Assembly (NCBI GenBank): GCA_004009845.1
Contig: RMBW01000099.1
Coordinates: 1 to 64,000, forward strand
Reading direction: 5' to 3'
DNA: 64,000 nucleotides
Origin: Davidsoniella eucalypti
Lineage: Eukaryota; Ascomycota; Sordariomycetes; Microascales; Ceratocystidaceae
This document shows, one piece after another, positions 22,375 to 35,822 of this stretch. The translations under genes and the position numbers were made by a program. The notes beneath the pieces are model-generated. The model did not search any database. It saw nothing but the letters and a program-made list of their open reading frames with translations, and was not told the origin of the DNA. Within the stretch, counting starts at the first letter, position 1; the number at the start of each line of letters is the position of its first letter.

Positions 22375-25300
22375 ATTAAAGAGGATGCTGATGTTGATGA
22401 TGCTAAGACTGAGATATGCTCCCAGTAGGCTGACAACAATAAACAGATAGAGATCATGTCAATTTTGAGATATATACAGGCCACTTCACATGGAGCAGTT
22501 ACCGCTTCAATCGTCAGCTTGTACACCCTCTTACCATAAAGTAGCAAAGCTTTAAGGGTTTACGGTAGCTACGACAGCTCGCTAGCAATATTTTGACTTT
22601 CTCATACCATCAACTATATCGCCATGGAAGTTCTGGCTCTTGAACGCTATTATGACATCTAGACAATATGTATCATTTACAAGAATATAACAGTAAAATC
22701 ACCGCAACTATCGTTGTTGGTAGGATATATTAATGATAGGTCAAGAAATATGCATTATGAATTAACATTATCACACCACATTCCAATGCATCATAATATG
22801 GTCTGTCACCTTTTACTCAATATAATATATGAAGATAGACTTCGGGGAATTTCCAGTGTTACCCACTTCCCACATGATGTTGATCATCAAGATCATACTA
22901 TGCTACTGTCGGTTACGTTGGTATAAGTCTGATTTTGATTTTGAATGCAGTCAAGAGTTTGGCTTTCAGGTCTCACGTATACCTATTTCTAATATATGGT
23001 CTCATTTATATATGTACATTACCTATATTTTCAACCTATTGCTGACTAAGGCAGGGCAAGTTACATAGTGGTCTCTAGAGTGCGATAGGAATATCCAGGC
23101 TCGGAGATTGCAATACTATCTAGTGTTTCATCATAGGTCAAAACCTTATGGTAGAAGCGTGTATCAACAATATCAATATACCAACGAAAGACTAGCCCTT
23201 GCCTTTCATGTACTTGAAGTTCAAAATAGTTGTCTACAGAATTGGGTAGCAGGCGCCAATAAATGCACAGCCCTCAGCAGTCATCCAAGTTGAGTTAAAG
23301 CTCTCCATTTTCTTTTGGGACCAGCAAGCTTATGAAAATGGCCAGGTGCCTCTATTTCTTCGTTTATTTGATGTTTGTTCTCGTTTATATGCAGACCAAC
23401 TTTCACAATGCAAAAGTTGTTTAAGTTACATAAAAAACAACCCCCAAAACCAAATTCGAAGAGGTGAAAGAAAACAAGCAGTTGTCCTATCTGATCTGAG
23501 GCTAGATTTTCTTCCTTCTCGCTTCAAACATGTGGCCGACAGCTCGTATTTATTACCTCGCGGGATAAATCATGAAAAGCGAGCAAGTTACAATTTCTGC
23601 ATTCTATGTTTCATTATATTTGTGTCCACTATTGTAGTCAACCGGGCATTATAAAGATGGTAGCCCATCCAACCTGTGCCTTCATCATATTCGATTGTTA
23701 TGAGGACACCAATAAAAATACTTGTGATAGTCATTGTGTAATCAATCTCACTACTGCAAAGTTGAATGTAGTAGGGATTCACTCTAACAGCTTGCTCTCT
23801 CCATCCAAGTAAACGATAGTCTAAGGCTTCAAAGATACGGCCCAGAAATTGCGCCGACTTGCATACATGCACTGCAACTATATACTTGTGTCTAGCAGTA
23901 ATACTGCGGCTACAGCGACTATTACGAGTACAACGTATCAATTCCATATATATCTCGCAATGGGCGAAAGGGCCGATGCTTAGGTACGATGTATGTCTCC
24001 GCCTCGTCCTAGAACACACGATCTAGTTGTATATACCTTCTAGTATACTAGAAGGTGGTATTGAAGGCTTCCGTTATCTCGACATTTTTTCTCTTTCTCT
24101 TTTGCTCTTCTTGCTCGCTCCCCTCTGTCTTTCTAACCCCCTTCGCTCCTTTCTCCTTCTAACACTTCACAATTTGTCTCCTCTCTAGAGTTGCACCATC
24201 CATCATGCATCCATGCATATGCATCCCAGCTCCTTCAAACTGGCGGTCCATCTAAACGGCCACTTCTTCCTGTGTCTTTGTCCGTCTGTCATTGCAATGG
24301 CTAGGCAACGACGGATATACATATATCATGTAAAAAACCGAAGCAGGCATTCTGCAAGCTTTTGCAAATATAGGGACTGCCAGCTGTGTAGCTAGTGCTA
24401 CTGTAGTATGTATATAAGATATCAAAGCTTGATAATGCTAGATAGGAGAGGCGTGAGCGATATCGCGCCATGTTACATGGGACCAGAGAAATTCTCCAGG
24501 TATGACTGCAGAAAACATCAGTATCAGAAGAAGCAGAAGCAGGCCAAAAATGGTAGGGCAGAATGTGTCTTTATTTCTTGTTTCGTGAGAGTAGGATGTG
24601 AGTAGCAGCCATATTCGGGGCTAGAGGGATGACTGCATGTTGTACGGTGCTTTTACTAGTGCTTGGTGCTCATGCCAATGTTTTGAGACCTTGTTGTGCC
24701 TATTACACTCATATTTCTGTATACTTATGATACATATGAAATAGTTACTGGCGGGCTTGAGAACTAGGCCGGAAAACGGAAGCCAAATACATCGGCTTAT
24801 ATATCGGTATCCACGGTATTTAATGTTCCTGACATCTCCGTGAATCCAGCAGGCGCCATTAATACTAAGTTCCTGTTAACTAGTAGTGGTAACAGTAAGA
24901 GCTACAGCAGGGAATAGTAGAGCTACTATCATCGTTTATACGCGGCTAGTTCAACAAATCCCTACTGTGACCTTTATTCTGAGTGGAACGTCACAAGAAT
25001 CAAGTACAAGCAGGGTTTCTCATCCAGCTCAGAGAAAGCATGAGAAAAAATGAAGGAGAGGTGGGAATAAAAGACGTAGTAACAAACAAGGCAGACAATT
25101 CTTTCCTATAGCCTCAGAACGACTGTTATCATTAACACGACCGGGAATCTACACAGCAAATACAAACATACATGTCTGTACTAATAGGATCTCAAGGCAC
25201 TAATGAATGTAGACCTCTTCTATACTCGTCTAGGCGGGCTACCAACATGGAATTGAAGAAACGACCAAGTTTAACAAGGTTGCAAGCTAGGCAATGTAGA

Positions 25301-28190
25301 CTAATACAGCTAGAGCTCTTTTTATCTCTTCGTTTTCGTTCTCTTTACTTCTAATGGCATGCAAAAGCAAGCTAAATTAAAGCGCTTGTTGTTTCACATT
25401 TTGCAGATTATCATGTCATTGTTGCAATACTTTTCTACTACGTATAATTATCTTAGCCGAGGTATAACAAGCATACTAGATTTTCCTAATCTTTGGCAAG
25501 AAATATCTTGTTGCAAGTTATGCCCTAAAATCGCTATAGGTCTTTCCCGGGCATGACTTCGTTCCTTCATCGCCCATTATGGGCTTTACCGTGAGATATT
25601 TTGCTGATATCCTCCTCTTGCATAGTACACGAAATGCCCAGCCAGAGAATAAGATGGTCAGTTTAGTTTTCTCTACGGATTAGTCATCTCAACCTAATAT
25701 TATTATATGTATGTATATCAAGCTAATTAGAATAAAAGGCCTTCTAGTACTTGGAGTAAAGTGGCTTAGCTATAACGAACAAGATCGAAAGTCACTACGA
25801 CTCTACTGAAAATACTTTTCAAATTTTTCCCCTCCTATATGACAAATGGGCCATGTACATACTAGAGAACGTACTTGTATTAAAAGCCACTCGTTCTTCA
25901 AAAGGAGTCAATCGTTTTGTGCTAGATGGCGTGAAAAGTCTGCGCCAAGAAACAAACACACATACATGTGTATACGTGAATAGAGATAATAATATAGGGT
26001 TGTATGGACCTAGGGTTACAGTAGATTTAAAGTTCGCGATGGCGATTTAAGAGCGTAGATTTGAAACATCATCTGACAGCTGCCGGACGTACATATGGAG
26101 CTCCCAACAAACGAGATAAAGACAGAGAAACTCTGATATTCTCGGGATAGTAGCTTACCCCGGCGTTTGAGGGAGAAAAAGAAGAAGAAAAAATAAAGAC
26201 AACAGTGCCAATCAACATGCATTTTTAGCATTGCGGTGGCCGGTGGGGGATGCTTCGTGACCAGGGCTAGGGGGCAAGGATTTGCAGTCAGTTGGATATG
26301 TAGGCCATGGAAAAGACCTCTGACCTTGTCTGTTTTGATTTAGGCTTCTTGTACATCATACATGACACATCTTGTGACCGTCTCTGATCATATACGGTCT
26401 ATGCTATGTGTACCTCGTGTGTTTTGTGAACCAGGAAGGCAAAGACAGAGCCGTACATTCATGGTGGGTTGTTTCTATTCGCAGCTGTTTTACGCTGGTA
26501 AGAATAGTAAGATTTACATCTTAGTATATCTAATAAAAACAACGTACTATGCTTGATTTGCTAGGAGTCTGAAACTGACGATTTCGAGAGGGTTTTTCGT
26601 GGTACCCCGCAAGAGATCAGGAACCAATGTCTTCCTTGCCTATAGTGGCAAGAAAACCGAGCTAAAGAGAGGACATGGAGGGGGGGACAGAGCAGGAAAG
26701 AGAGAGTGATGGTGTGTGTTGTTTGTGTATGGGAAAGAGAAAGCATGCTTCTAAGAGCGCATAAAATATCGCATGCCTCGTCTTGAAGAGGGGGATTGTG
26801 ACGGTGCCCGAGTATGCTACATCTGTTTGATGCTCTACTGGCAGTAGCAATATCAGTTATATCGACTATCGCGCCATGAGCCGGTACTACAGCTGCATTT
26901 AGTGGTAATGTTTGTAGTGTTTTCAACAATACAGCTCCGTCCACTCGCCAAGCTTAATGCCAGGGCCGAGTGGGCATCTCAATGTTACTCTTTTCTCCAG
27001 TTTCGTGCATGGCTCTCAACATAAGCCGCTAAAATGGACACCCCTCTCTTCCCCATAGCTGCAGAATAAAACAGAAAACAAGTTCGTTACCTTTTTGGAT
27101 CCGTCATCTCTGGTTCCTTGTGCCCTCTCTCGCCTTGTCTTTGAATATTTCTGGAAGAAGATAGGAAAAGACCGAGACAATGAGGCATATTGCACCAAAA
27201 GGGAAATCTAGAGAGTTAGACGTTGGAATCCCTTGGAGTATGTCGGTGATTGGTATTACTATATGTAGCTTCACTACTACGCTATGCAATCACAGCTACC
27301 AGCGCCAATTTGAAAGAGACTATCAACAAGTTAGGCAAAGCATATGATTTATGCTTGTACGATAGAAGCATGTATACATCTTCTCCAACGCCGCTGCCGC
27401 CTGCCGTATAATTGCGGCCATCTCAAGTGTTTCGGGAAAAGGAGTGTTTGTTTTTTATGCATATCTACAAATACAACCATGAGTTAATAGAAGCAAGTTT
27501 TGATACGGCAGACCACATTACTGCCATCCATACTGATGAGGCATATGACTGATTCCTCTCCTCGGCCATTTTATCATTTATAGCTACATACCATGTATGT
27601 ACGATATGTGTATATGTAACTTATAAGTAACAAAGCTTGTAGCATGTTTTCTCCTAGCCATACATACTTGCTATCAATGCATGCAGCTCTAGCTAGCCTC
27701 TCTCTCTGTACTGCCTCATGCCCCGAGCTGCAGCGTAACCGAGCCATTGGGCAATGAAGACTGGAGCTTTGTGACCTTACCACCTAGGTTAGTCACTAAT
27801 AAACTGTATCTGCAGTATACATCGTGTCAGAGCAGCTTTAGGCTAATTGCAGTTTCATATCTTCTGTGGATGGCCGCCTGACAGTGATTTTAACACAGTA
27901 TAGCCAACTAGACATAGATTGCCTGGAAGGAAAGGAATAAAATAAAAAAGATGAAGAAATAGCTGTCAAAAAGCACATGTATGGATCTAATTTATTTCAC
28001 TTGTATCTATATACAGCAAATGACACGAAAAAAAACTCGCCGAGCACCCGAATCACGGCGACTCCCCGATCAGGCTACAGGCAGGTCGACCAGGGTTCAT
28101 ATACACCCGGTTAAGTAGTGTATTGTCTTAGTGCTTGATGCATGCATTATGTATGTATTAGCACAATTTATAATAGACTGAATGTATGTG
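22375..28190. other. 5.8-kb gene-free AT-rich spacer
   Basis: No open frame resembles a known protein on either strand. The longest (143 codons, minus, 23588-24019) looks random. A perfect 22-bp palindrome is at 24035-24056. A CT-rich tract at about 24086-24190 looks like a fungal leader or core promoter, followed by a 60-codon frame at 24213 with no recognisable content. A second short CT/GA-rich patch lies near 26640-26730. No tRNA-like A/B boxes were found. Confidence 0.5.
24035..24056. repeat. Perfect 22-bp palindrome
   Basis: The left half ACCTTCTAGTA is followed immediately by its exact reverse complement TACTAGAAGGT, with no spacer. It sits 50 bp upstream of a CT-rich tract. It could be a dimeric protein-binding site or a cruciform-forming sequence. 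Confidence 0.9.
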
Positions 28191-28532
28191 TTAACTCAGT
28201 ATACAGATACGTCTTTGATATGTATCAAGGGTAAAGTCTGCTGGAGATATGCGAGACAAAGCCTCAGGATACGTACCAACAAGCTGTAAGAACAAAAAAG
28301 TGAATCGCATGGTTAAGTCAAGGAAAGGGTATGTTACATAGATTGTCAAACAGGGAATCCTGGCATGACAGGCAAGGGTTATAACAACAGAGGCAAGAAG
28401 AATAACAAGAAGAAGGGCGAGAATAACACAAGCTGGGATTACTGTACATCTAAAATCAAGACCTTGGGAGATCTTTCTAATATCACCTTCCGAACAACCT
28501 CCGGCCTTGACTTCGACTTTGACCGTGATCAT
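28191..28532 (-). CDS. Possible small membrane protein (low confidence)
   Basis: A frame from the ATG at 28532 to a TAA at 28191 encodes MITVKVEVKAGGCSEGDIRK followed by a strong hydrophobic helix (ACVILALLLVILLASVVITL). Within it, 28337-28284 looks like a 54-nt in-frame intron: donor GTAACA, branch-like CTTAACC, 3' end TTCTTACAG. Removing it gives 95 residues. No family is recognised and chance frames of this size are expected. Its 5' end is about 90 bp from the 5S rRNA gene, which reads the other way, so a promoter would have to overlap the 5S upstream region. Confidence 0.25.
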   Translation of the reverse strand: MITVKVEVKAGGCSEGDIRKISQGLDFRCTVIPACVILALLLVILLASVVITLACHARIPCLTIYVTYPFLDLTMRFTFLFLQLVGTYPEALSRISPADFTLDTYQRRICILS

Positions 28533-28592
28533 CACTAGTATTACACAATGCCGGATCGGTTAGACAGATATTTCCACCAATCACGAATACGG

Positions 28593-28599
28593 TATATAA
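28593..28599 (+). promoter_or_regulatory. TATA element of the 5S rRNA gene
   Basis: TATATAA lies 27-33 bp upstream of the 5S start. An upstream TATA-like element at about this distance is a known feature of dispersed 5S genes in filamentous ascomycetes. Confidence 0.6.
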
Positions 28600-28625
28600 G
28601 GTCTCCTAAACCCTGAAATCTCCGA

Positions 28626-28744
28626 ACATACGACCATAGCTGATAGAAAGCACGGGATCCCGTCCGCTCTCCCCTAGTTAAACTATCAAGCGCCTGATCA
28701 GTACTACGGTGGGTGACCACGTGGGAATACCAGGTGTTGTATGT
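28626..28744 (+). rRNA. 5S ribosomal RNA (dispersed single copy)
   Basis: The 119-nt sequence starts ACATACGACCATAG and ends GGTGTTGTATGT, so the terminal helix (ACATACGAC with GTTGTATGT) pairs as expected. The inner TGATAG/CTATCA helix pairs, and the conserved AAAGCACGGGATCCCGTCCG and GGTGGGTGACCAC blocks are present, matching ascomycete 5S rRNA and its internal Pol III control region. An ATATAA element sits upstream and a T5 run follows at 28752-28756. There is no rDNA nearby, as is usual in Pezizomycotina, where 5S genes are scattered. A small difference is TAGTTAAACTATC where many fungi have AGTTAAGC; it keeps the helix paired. The gene looks functional. Confidence 0.93.
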
Positions 28745-28751
28745 CTTCATC

Positions 28752-28756
28752 TTTTT
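28752..28756 (+). terminator. RNA polymerase III terminator of 5S rRNA
   Basis: A run of five T residues lies eight bases after the mature 5S 3' end, a standard Pol III stop. Confidence 0.7.
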
Positions 28757-31700
28757 GTTTCCAACATATGTCCTTAGATCTAACCCTAGACTTGGGACGG
28801 GTGAAGAAGAACACGAAGCTTTCTTTTTCTTTTGTGTGTGATTTGTGCCACGTCAACAGCAGATTTTATATTATTGAATCCTTCGTTTGATTTATACGTG
28901 CAAAAAAGATTGGTTTGCCAAGATAGATGTTACTGATACCTCAATATGACTGGAATATGTGGTGCCAAGTGTACAATTAGTTGTACCAGAAGATATCAAG
29001 TAATGGTTCTTGTTAAGGTGTAAAGGTTTCGCCTTGAAAACAGAAAAAAAAAAAAAAGTAACAACGAAAAAGGAAGATATTCGTCTGTGGAATTGCTACT
29101 CTGAGCCTGTCTGTCTGGGATTCCTGTATACTTATCTGTATACTAGTAGATCTTGTCCTTTCCGAGACGAAATTGTCTCGCTTTACAGAGCTGGGAGATA
29201 TATTATCCATTACTAGTAGTAAGACCACATGCATGTTTCTTCCATTATTTTGTTAGCTTCCACGAAGATTGGTTAGTCAATAAAGAATCAGGCATAAATT
29301 CTCTAGTCTCTCAGTCATTCATGGTAAAAAGCCGATTCATCAGGAAGATCCTGGAGAAAATGACACCCGATGTTCTGTGACTGACATAAGATTTTATTTT
29401 TATTTAGCAACGGGGCGATGTCGTTTGAGAATATTGATCTTCCTTTCAGAGCTTGCTTTTTGGAAGATTTCTATGTATGAAATAAAGGCTCGCTATGGTG
29501 ATAATGAAACGAATATTACTTACATACGGAATACCCTTTTACATATAGTTCAAGATGCAAACTTTAGAAATGATAAGAGTTAGTAGCAGCTCCCAACCCC
29601 CCGTGCTTCTGATATCGCATCTTGTTGAGTTTCCACTCGTCTTTTTCAAGTACGGCTGTGTCAAGTTGTGGTTTTATTATCGTTAGCAATAAGTCCAAAG
29701 AAGAAGAACTTTGGCATCCCTTTGTATACTTGCGTTGAGGCGTAGCTATAGAATTGCGTAGCCAAAGCTTGCGTCTAGAGGTTCAAAGATAATCAAAGTC
29801 AGCCAGCCCAAGCTTGTCAAAGGGCTTAGGCCTACGTTTGTACCGAGGATACAAAGTTCAGGGTTCTCTCTGGATGAGATAAGGAGCATTCTTTCTTTGA
29901 TCAATTTTTTTCTTTTCTTTTTGTTCTACCTTGGTGACAGTAGTAGTCAAATGTTTTTAAAGATTTTTTTCTTCGCGGCGGCGGATAGCTCCGAGTTTAG
30001 AACCGATTGATTTGTTATATGTGACTAATAAGATCTGGTGCTCATGTAAGTTACAACAAGAGAGCTTACAGGGTTTTGCATATAGATTAGGGTTATACTT
30101 CACTACATCAAACTTTGATCGCAATCAACTCCAGAGGTTTCCGGCATATATTCGAATTGCTCTATCTGTAGTTATATGTATGTAGTTTTCTCTCTCTCTT
30201 GTTTTCCCTTCTTATTGAACAGTTACCAGAGTTGGATTGTCCGGTATAATTCTAACCAAGGCTTGTCTTGCCTTGCCCTGGTCGATCTCACTTCTCTCTT
30301 GTATTTTCTTCTTTGGACAAACCTTGAGTTTTTTTTTACTTTGCCAAGCTAAGACCTACAACCTAGACCTTGGACTCGATTTGATATCCAAATGTTAGTG
30401 AGCCACTCTGCTAGACAGGCTCTTTGTCTCAGCAAATTATATCGTACAGCATAATGCATATATGTATAGAATATGGAAATATTGGACTTGACTATTGTAA
30501 GTAAGTCTTGTTTTATGCAAATGTGATGTAGTCTCGGTTAGGTTTTTAAGACATTTGTCTGAGGGGTTCAGGACAGTCATCCACTATCCAAACATGATAG
30601 TTGTAAGAAGATAGGTGAAGATAATTTTGCAATGCATATTATATATAAACGTGTGAAGAAAAGGAAGGTTTGATGTTGATATCGCTAAAATTCCAAGAAC
30701 TTCGATCAATGCTACATGTGAATGTGTTAGAGAAAAGAAACTAGATGGAAAAAAGGTTATCTTAAAAAAGAAGTTCATTGGTCGTGTACTTTTTTTTGTT
30801 CATCATTTCTTCACTTCATCTTTATATCGCACCCCCCTCCCCCGTCGTTCTTGATACAAAACTCAATGTACACTCCCCTGTTTTCCTGTTCTTGTAGGTC
30901 ACAAGTCCATAGCCAGCTCACTAAAACAAGCAGCGGCGGCAGCCATCAAAAAAGCCAAAACAGTAGAGAAAAGAAGCGAGTGTTGGCTAGCTTTTTTGGC
31001 TGTCTCGTCGTATAGTTATTTCTGTCGAATATTGTGCTTCAACTCTCGCAGTACCACATCATATAGAGACTAGTTTTCTATCGGAAAGAAAAAAAAATAA
31101 CGGTAGCAACAGCTATTCCGCGGTTTCCTATGAATCAAGTCAAACAGTTTGGAGACAGCCAATGTTACCTGCAAAACAGACAACATGCTGGATTACCGGG
31201 GCACTTCGCTTCTAGCCTATTATTTTCTTCCTTCTACCGTTCTCCCGAGCATGTAAAGAAAGCTATCGGAACAAACGAGGGCGTCTTCCTTGGGTTTTAG
31301 CTACTAAAAACTTGGTACTAGTGGCGGTAACGAACTGCTTCTCTGTTCCTATAGCATGGAATGCTAAGAGAACAATGCGTAAATCATCATTATTGGCAGT
31401 GTGCATGTGCAGTATTCTGTAGTATAACTGTATGAAAATGAGAGAAGTACATATATCGGTAAGTTTTATTTATCTTTTTTATAGTCATGTGACTTTCTCC
31501 CAATTACTATGTTTGGCGATTGGGCGGGGTTAGGCTCTGGAGGCCTGGTTAGGGTTTGATGGGCGCTGTCTAGCGGTTGCCCCATCGGGTTTTGCGAAGG
31601 CTCCGGGTGCATATCGGTATATATCTTTATATTGTATGCATTCTCTATATATGGCTCGCTGTAGGCTGACATTATGCTTGAGCTTCTATAAAACCAGGCG

Positions 31701-32699
31701 TGAGGAAATGACCTTGCGACAAAGGTGTAATAAGCACTGTCCACAAGAGGGTGTTGGACGGTCAACAATGATGCTTTGCGAAGAGAGCTCTGACTTTTTG
31801 GTGGTCGTAGATATATATATATATATGTACATCCGCTTGTTTTTTTCTAGAGGTTGAAGTGCCTACTGACCACTATCACAGAGCCAAACTTATACGACAG
31901 CAAGAACTAAGCAGAATGTGGCCGATGCCTACTTTTCTCTAGCCTCAGATTCTAGATAGAGCAGACTGCCAGCGGAACTTAGTGTAGACATGGAGTTTTC
32001 CGTCCTTTTTGGCGTCTAGATAAGTTACACCCCTCTGTATCCTAGCAATCACCCACCCCTCTCAAGAACATGCCTTTTTGCTGTGTTTTTGTTGTCCATC
32101 CTCTTTCTCTTTTCAGTGTGCTTTTCCCAGCCTAGCTTTGAGCCGCCATTGCGAGGCCTAGACTAGAAAAGCAAGTAGGCAGAATTCCAGTAGTAGGAAG
32201 TACATAATAAGCACTGCCCGTTCTTAGCGCAGCAGTACAGACATACATTCAACGTATTATGCACATACATATGTGTATAACAACCTGGCTACGCTAGGGC
32301 CCAAAAACTATAACTGGTCTGAAGAAGTCAAAGAACACAACGAACTTATAGAAGTTTATTTGCCTGAGCTCAACCCCGGTTCCTAGTCTAGTACAGACCG
32401 AGTAGAAAACATAAAGGAAAAGAAAGGAAAAGTCAAAAAGGCAAAAGCAAGGCGGCCCCCCCCTGTTAAACATGTCCGAGGCCATTATTCCTGCTCCCCT
32501 CCTTGACCCCCTCCAATGCAATATGTGCAGCTAAACATGACAATACCGCATGAGAGTAGCATCTCCATCTCTAGCGGCAGGACTTGTAAAAGACAGGCAG
32601 TCACTTTGTCAAGCTAGGCTCAGGCCCGCCAATCTGTCTTTGGGACGTCGCAGTCACCTTGGCCGGCCTTCCCAAAGGTCAGGGAACATCTCAAACCGA
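28757..32699. other. 4-kb gene-free spacer
   Basis: AT-rich DNA without a convincing open frame. It holds a poly-A run (29043-29058), several CT-rich patches (29890-29940, 30190-30215, 30290-30310, 32090-32120), TTAGGGTTA/T words near 30085 and 31550, and an (AT)n microsatellite at about 31810-31826. No tRNA, snRNA or protein signature was seen. Parts may be promoter of the gene whose leader starts further right. Confidence 0.5.
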
Positions 32700-34341
32700 G
32701 TGTTGGCGTTCCTTCCTCTCCGTTCTCTCTCGACCTTCGTTCCGCCCTGCCATTCTTCTTGGTTTTTTTCTTCTTTTTTTTCTCCTTCTGCTTGTTCCAG
32801 CCAAGTCTTGGGCTACTCTCTCTCTGTGATCTTCCCTTGTTATCTTTAGGCGCCGTAGTTCTGGGAAACAGCAACAAGCCTACTGTTATGTAATGAGGAT
32901 ATGCAGTAGTTGATCGACTGTGGTGGTGTCAGGCTGTAAAAAACAAGCCTTTCTCCGCTAGCACGTTTCTTTCTTTTTTTTCCCTCTTTTGTTTTGCTCC
33001 TCCTCGGCCTTGTCTCCTCTTCTTCTTACACACCCCTCCTCCTCCGTCTTCTTCTCCTCTTCTTATGATTCTTTCTCTTGTTCTTCTTCCGCCGGCATAA
33101 TTCCTGCACCCTCTACACCCGAGTTCTTTCACCCTCTGCCAGTTTCGGTTCTGCTTCGTCTCCGACAAACAAGACGCCCGTCCATTCTTGTCCTCCTCCC
33201 TCCCCTGGTCTTTTTTCTTTATTGGTACCAACGTCTTAGTACGTGTGTTTCTTTAACAACAACAGCAACAGCGGACATCGACATATATCACACAACCTTC
33301 CTCTTCCTTCTGCGTGGCCAGTCAGCGTACGGATACGTATTGTCGTGCTGCTTCGCGTTCCTCTTTGTGTCGTTGTTTTTTCCCACTCGCTGGTTTGCTT
33401 TTGCGTCGCTTATTGCGCATAACGGCCGTGGTGTATAGCCAGTATACAGACATACTTACTTATACGTTGATATTGCGCTTGTATGCGCAGAATCATACAG
33501 AACACACAGAACATACTGGGTACATACGTTAGCACATACACCCAAGTACTTACACACGTATGCCAACACGCCCGCTCGCCTTTAAGAACCTCCAATAGCC
33601 CCTTCTTCTCTTTCCTTGACATCTTTTCCTTTTCTTCCAACTCACTCTCCTCCCTCTTTCTCTTCTCTTTCTTCTCTCCGCTCGATTTATTGTTTCTCTC
33701 GTGCTCTTCGTTCTTCGCTTTCATCCGCCTCATTGTCCGTCGAGAATCACCTTCCGTATTCTCATCATCGTCCTCAACCCGCTGTTTTTATCTTCCCTTC
33801 CATTGTACTGCTACAAAAAGGAAAGAAAAAAAACCCAGGGAAAATAAAAGGATCTGCGCCTACTATTGGTTGTACCAGTCTTCTCTTCGCCTACCAGGAA
33901 GCTCAAGCTTTGTTTGCTCTGTCGTCATCGAAAAAAGCACACGATTATCCAACCGGACCCAACAACCAATCAATAAGACTCCTCCCTGTTCGTCATCGTT
34001 TAGACAGCATTTCGACCTTCCATCCAGCCTGCTTCAATACGTCCCAAAGCAGATTTCGTGTCGAAAACTTCTGGTATAGCACGTATCAGCTGGCCTCGAT
34101 ATTTTCCGCTCCGGATTTACTTTTATCAAGCATCAGATCCAGTTCTTGGGACGCAGCTTCTCCCACTTGTCTTTTTTCTTCCTCTTTTGTCGTTGCCGCC
34201 CTTGACGCCATCGTTGCAACAACGGCTACTACCACCATAAACATCCCCCGACAACAAAAAAGGACCCCATTTGTCTTGGTACGGTACCAAGAAAGGCAAA
34301 ACAGAAGTCGATTGCAACCCTGCTTTCTGTTCCCTAAAGCG
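32700..34341 (+). promoter_or_regulatory. Pyrimidine-rich promoter/5' leader region, probably of the RRM gene
   Basis: For about 1.6 kb the plus strand is dominated by C and T (for example blocks of CTTCTCCTCTTCTT at 33015-33065 and 33590-33680). CT-rich blocks like this mark core promoters and leaders of well-expressed fungal genes. Open frames of 198 and 244 codons here (33483-34079 and 33616-34350) are Ser/Phe/Leu-rich simply because of the base composition, and they overlap in different frames. At 34342 a GTGAGT donor could begin a leader intron ending at 35822, just before the RRM start codon. Confidence 0.45.
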
Positions 34342-35822
34342 GTGAGTTGACAGCCCTCTGCCCAGCTGAGAGAAGTCTTGGTTTCTCTTTAGCGTCTCTT
34401 CAGCCCTCCATAGTCAGCAACGAACCCTTTCCGAAAGCTCAACTTCACACTTCCAACATGACTATGGCTAGCCTGGCCACCTTGCCTCAATGCCCAATAG
34501 AAACTAGGTACCATAGGTAAAAAGAAGCACATGGAAAGCCCCATCTTTCGTCCTTCTGCCTTGAAAATACTGCTTCCTGTCACTGGTGCCATTGTCTGTC
34601 ACTGAGGCCTGACTGACTTCCCCTTCACCATAACGGAGACGCCGTCGTTAAGGACCTCAAACTAGACGCCCTCCCCATCTCATCCCCTGCCTTGTCTTTC
34701 CTTCATCACTTCACAGCATCCCATCATACTTAGCCACGCACCAAAAAAAAAGCATCCATAACCCCCATGGTGACCGTGACCGTGTGTGGAATCATGGCCT
34801 TCGGTATCAGTAGAAGGAATAACCCGCATTAGGCTGTACTGGCTCTCATCTGCTGCAGCAAACCTCTTCGCCTACATACTATGCATTTATCCATGCACTA
34901 CCATGCCTGTATTCCATCTTATTCACTGATTACCATTGCCGTACGTCCGTAATATTGGCTATTATTCGCAGTCTTGTGCGTTGCAATGGCGATTTGCCAC
35001 TTCGACGCCGTAGGAGCCTGTGACGCATCATCTCAAGTGAGAAGGTCTTCAATCATGCTGTACGTGTATCCCCACTATCATTATCTGTGCGAGCAAGAGT
35101 TTTAGTATTCGTGCCATTCCCATCTCGGTAGCCCTGACAGGTAAGTGACAGTCATAAGTATGCGTCGCGTACTGTCTAAACAAGGTTGATCTTGATTGCG
35201 AAATCTCTTTTGCTTGGGTCGTAGACAGTTCAGCATCGAGTTTACGATTTTGAACACTTCAACAGACAAGATCGACGATAGAGAATACACCAAATACCAA
35301 GCTATCCTTACCTACTAGTATGTAGCCTAAACTTGTTTTTTGGCTTGTCTGTCTGTCAGTCTACTAGTCTATATAATGGACCAGTAGTAATACAACAGCT
35401 ACTATTTCGGTGTCTTTCGCTATCGGCGGATCATCTTTGGCTGGGTCTACCCACAACTCGTTGTCGCCCTCTAGATAATCCCGTAGTGGATAGGTGGATG
35501 GATGGCTGGTTGGCTACTGGCCGTTGGCTACTATTCGTCTAATAGTCAAGGGTGGTGGACTGCAGTGAAAATGGCACGCCGCATGATGAAAAAGGTCGAC
35601 CTTGGTTCAGTGACTGTTGCTAACTTCACAGAAGTTAAACCAAAGCAACCCCTCCTTCGACGCTTTCAAAAATCAAATTAACATCTCTCACTCGTGCTCT
35701 TCCTTTCTAAGCAAAGATCGCCAATCTTTATCTCCATCGCCATTCCCATTTCTTCAAGTTAATTCGATCTAACAAGCAATCATTAGTAGAAATCTTATCT
35801 TTTGCCCTAATCATTTTCTCAG
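34342..35822 (+). other. Putative 5'-UTR intron of the RRM gene
   Basis: The right boundary is strong: CCCTAATCATTTTCTCAG at 35805-35822 has branch, pyrimidine tract and CAG, yet no open frame ends there, and it lies 15 nt upstream of the RRM ATG. The left boundary GTGAGT at 34342 directly follows the pyrimidine-rich tract, but other donors are possible. A 1.48-kb leader intron would be long for this genome, although the ChaC gene nearby has a 1.13-kb intron. Confidence 0.4.

Noticed and set aside
33483..34350. Overlapping open frames of 198 and 244 codons
   Set aside because: They lie in different phases of the same pyrimidine-rich block. Their Ser/Phe/Leu-rich content follows from CT composition, with no domain or family pattern.
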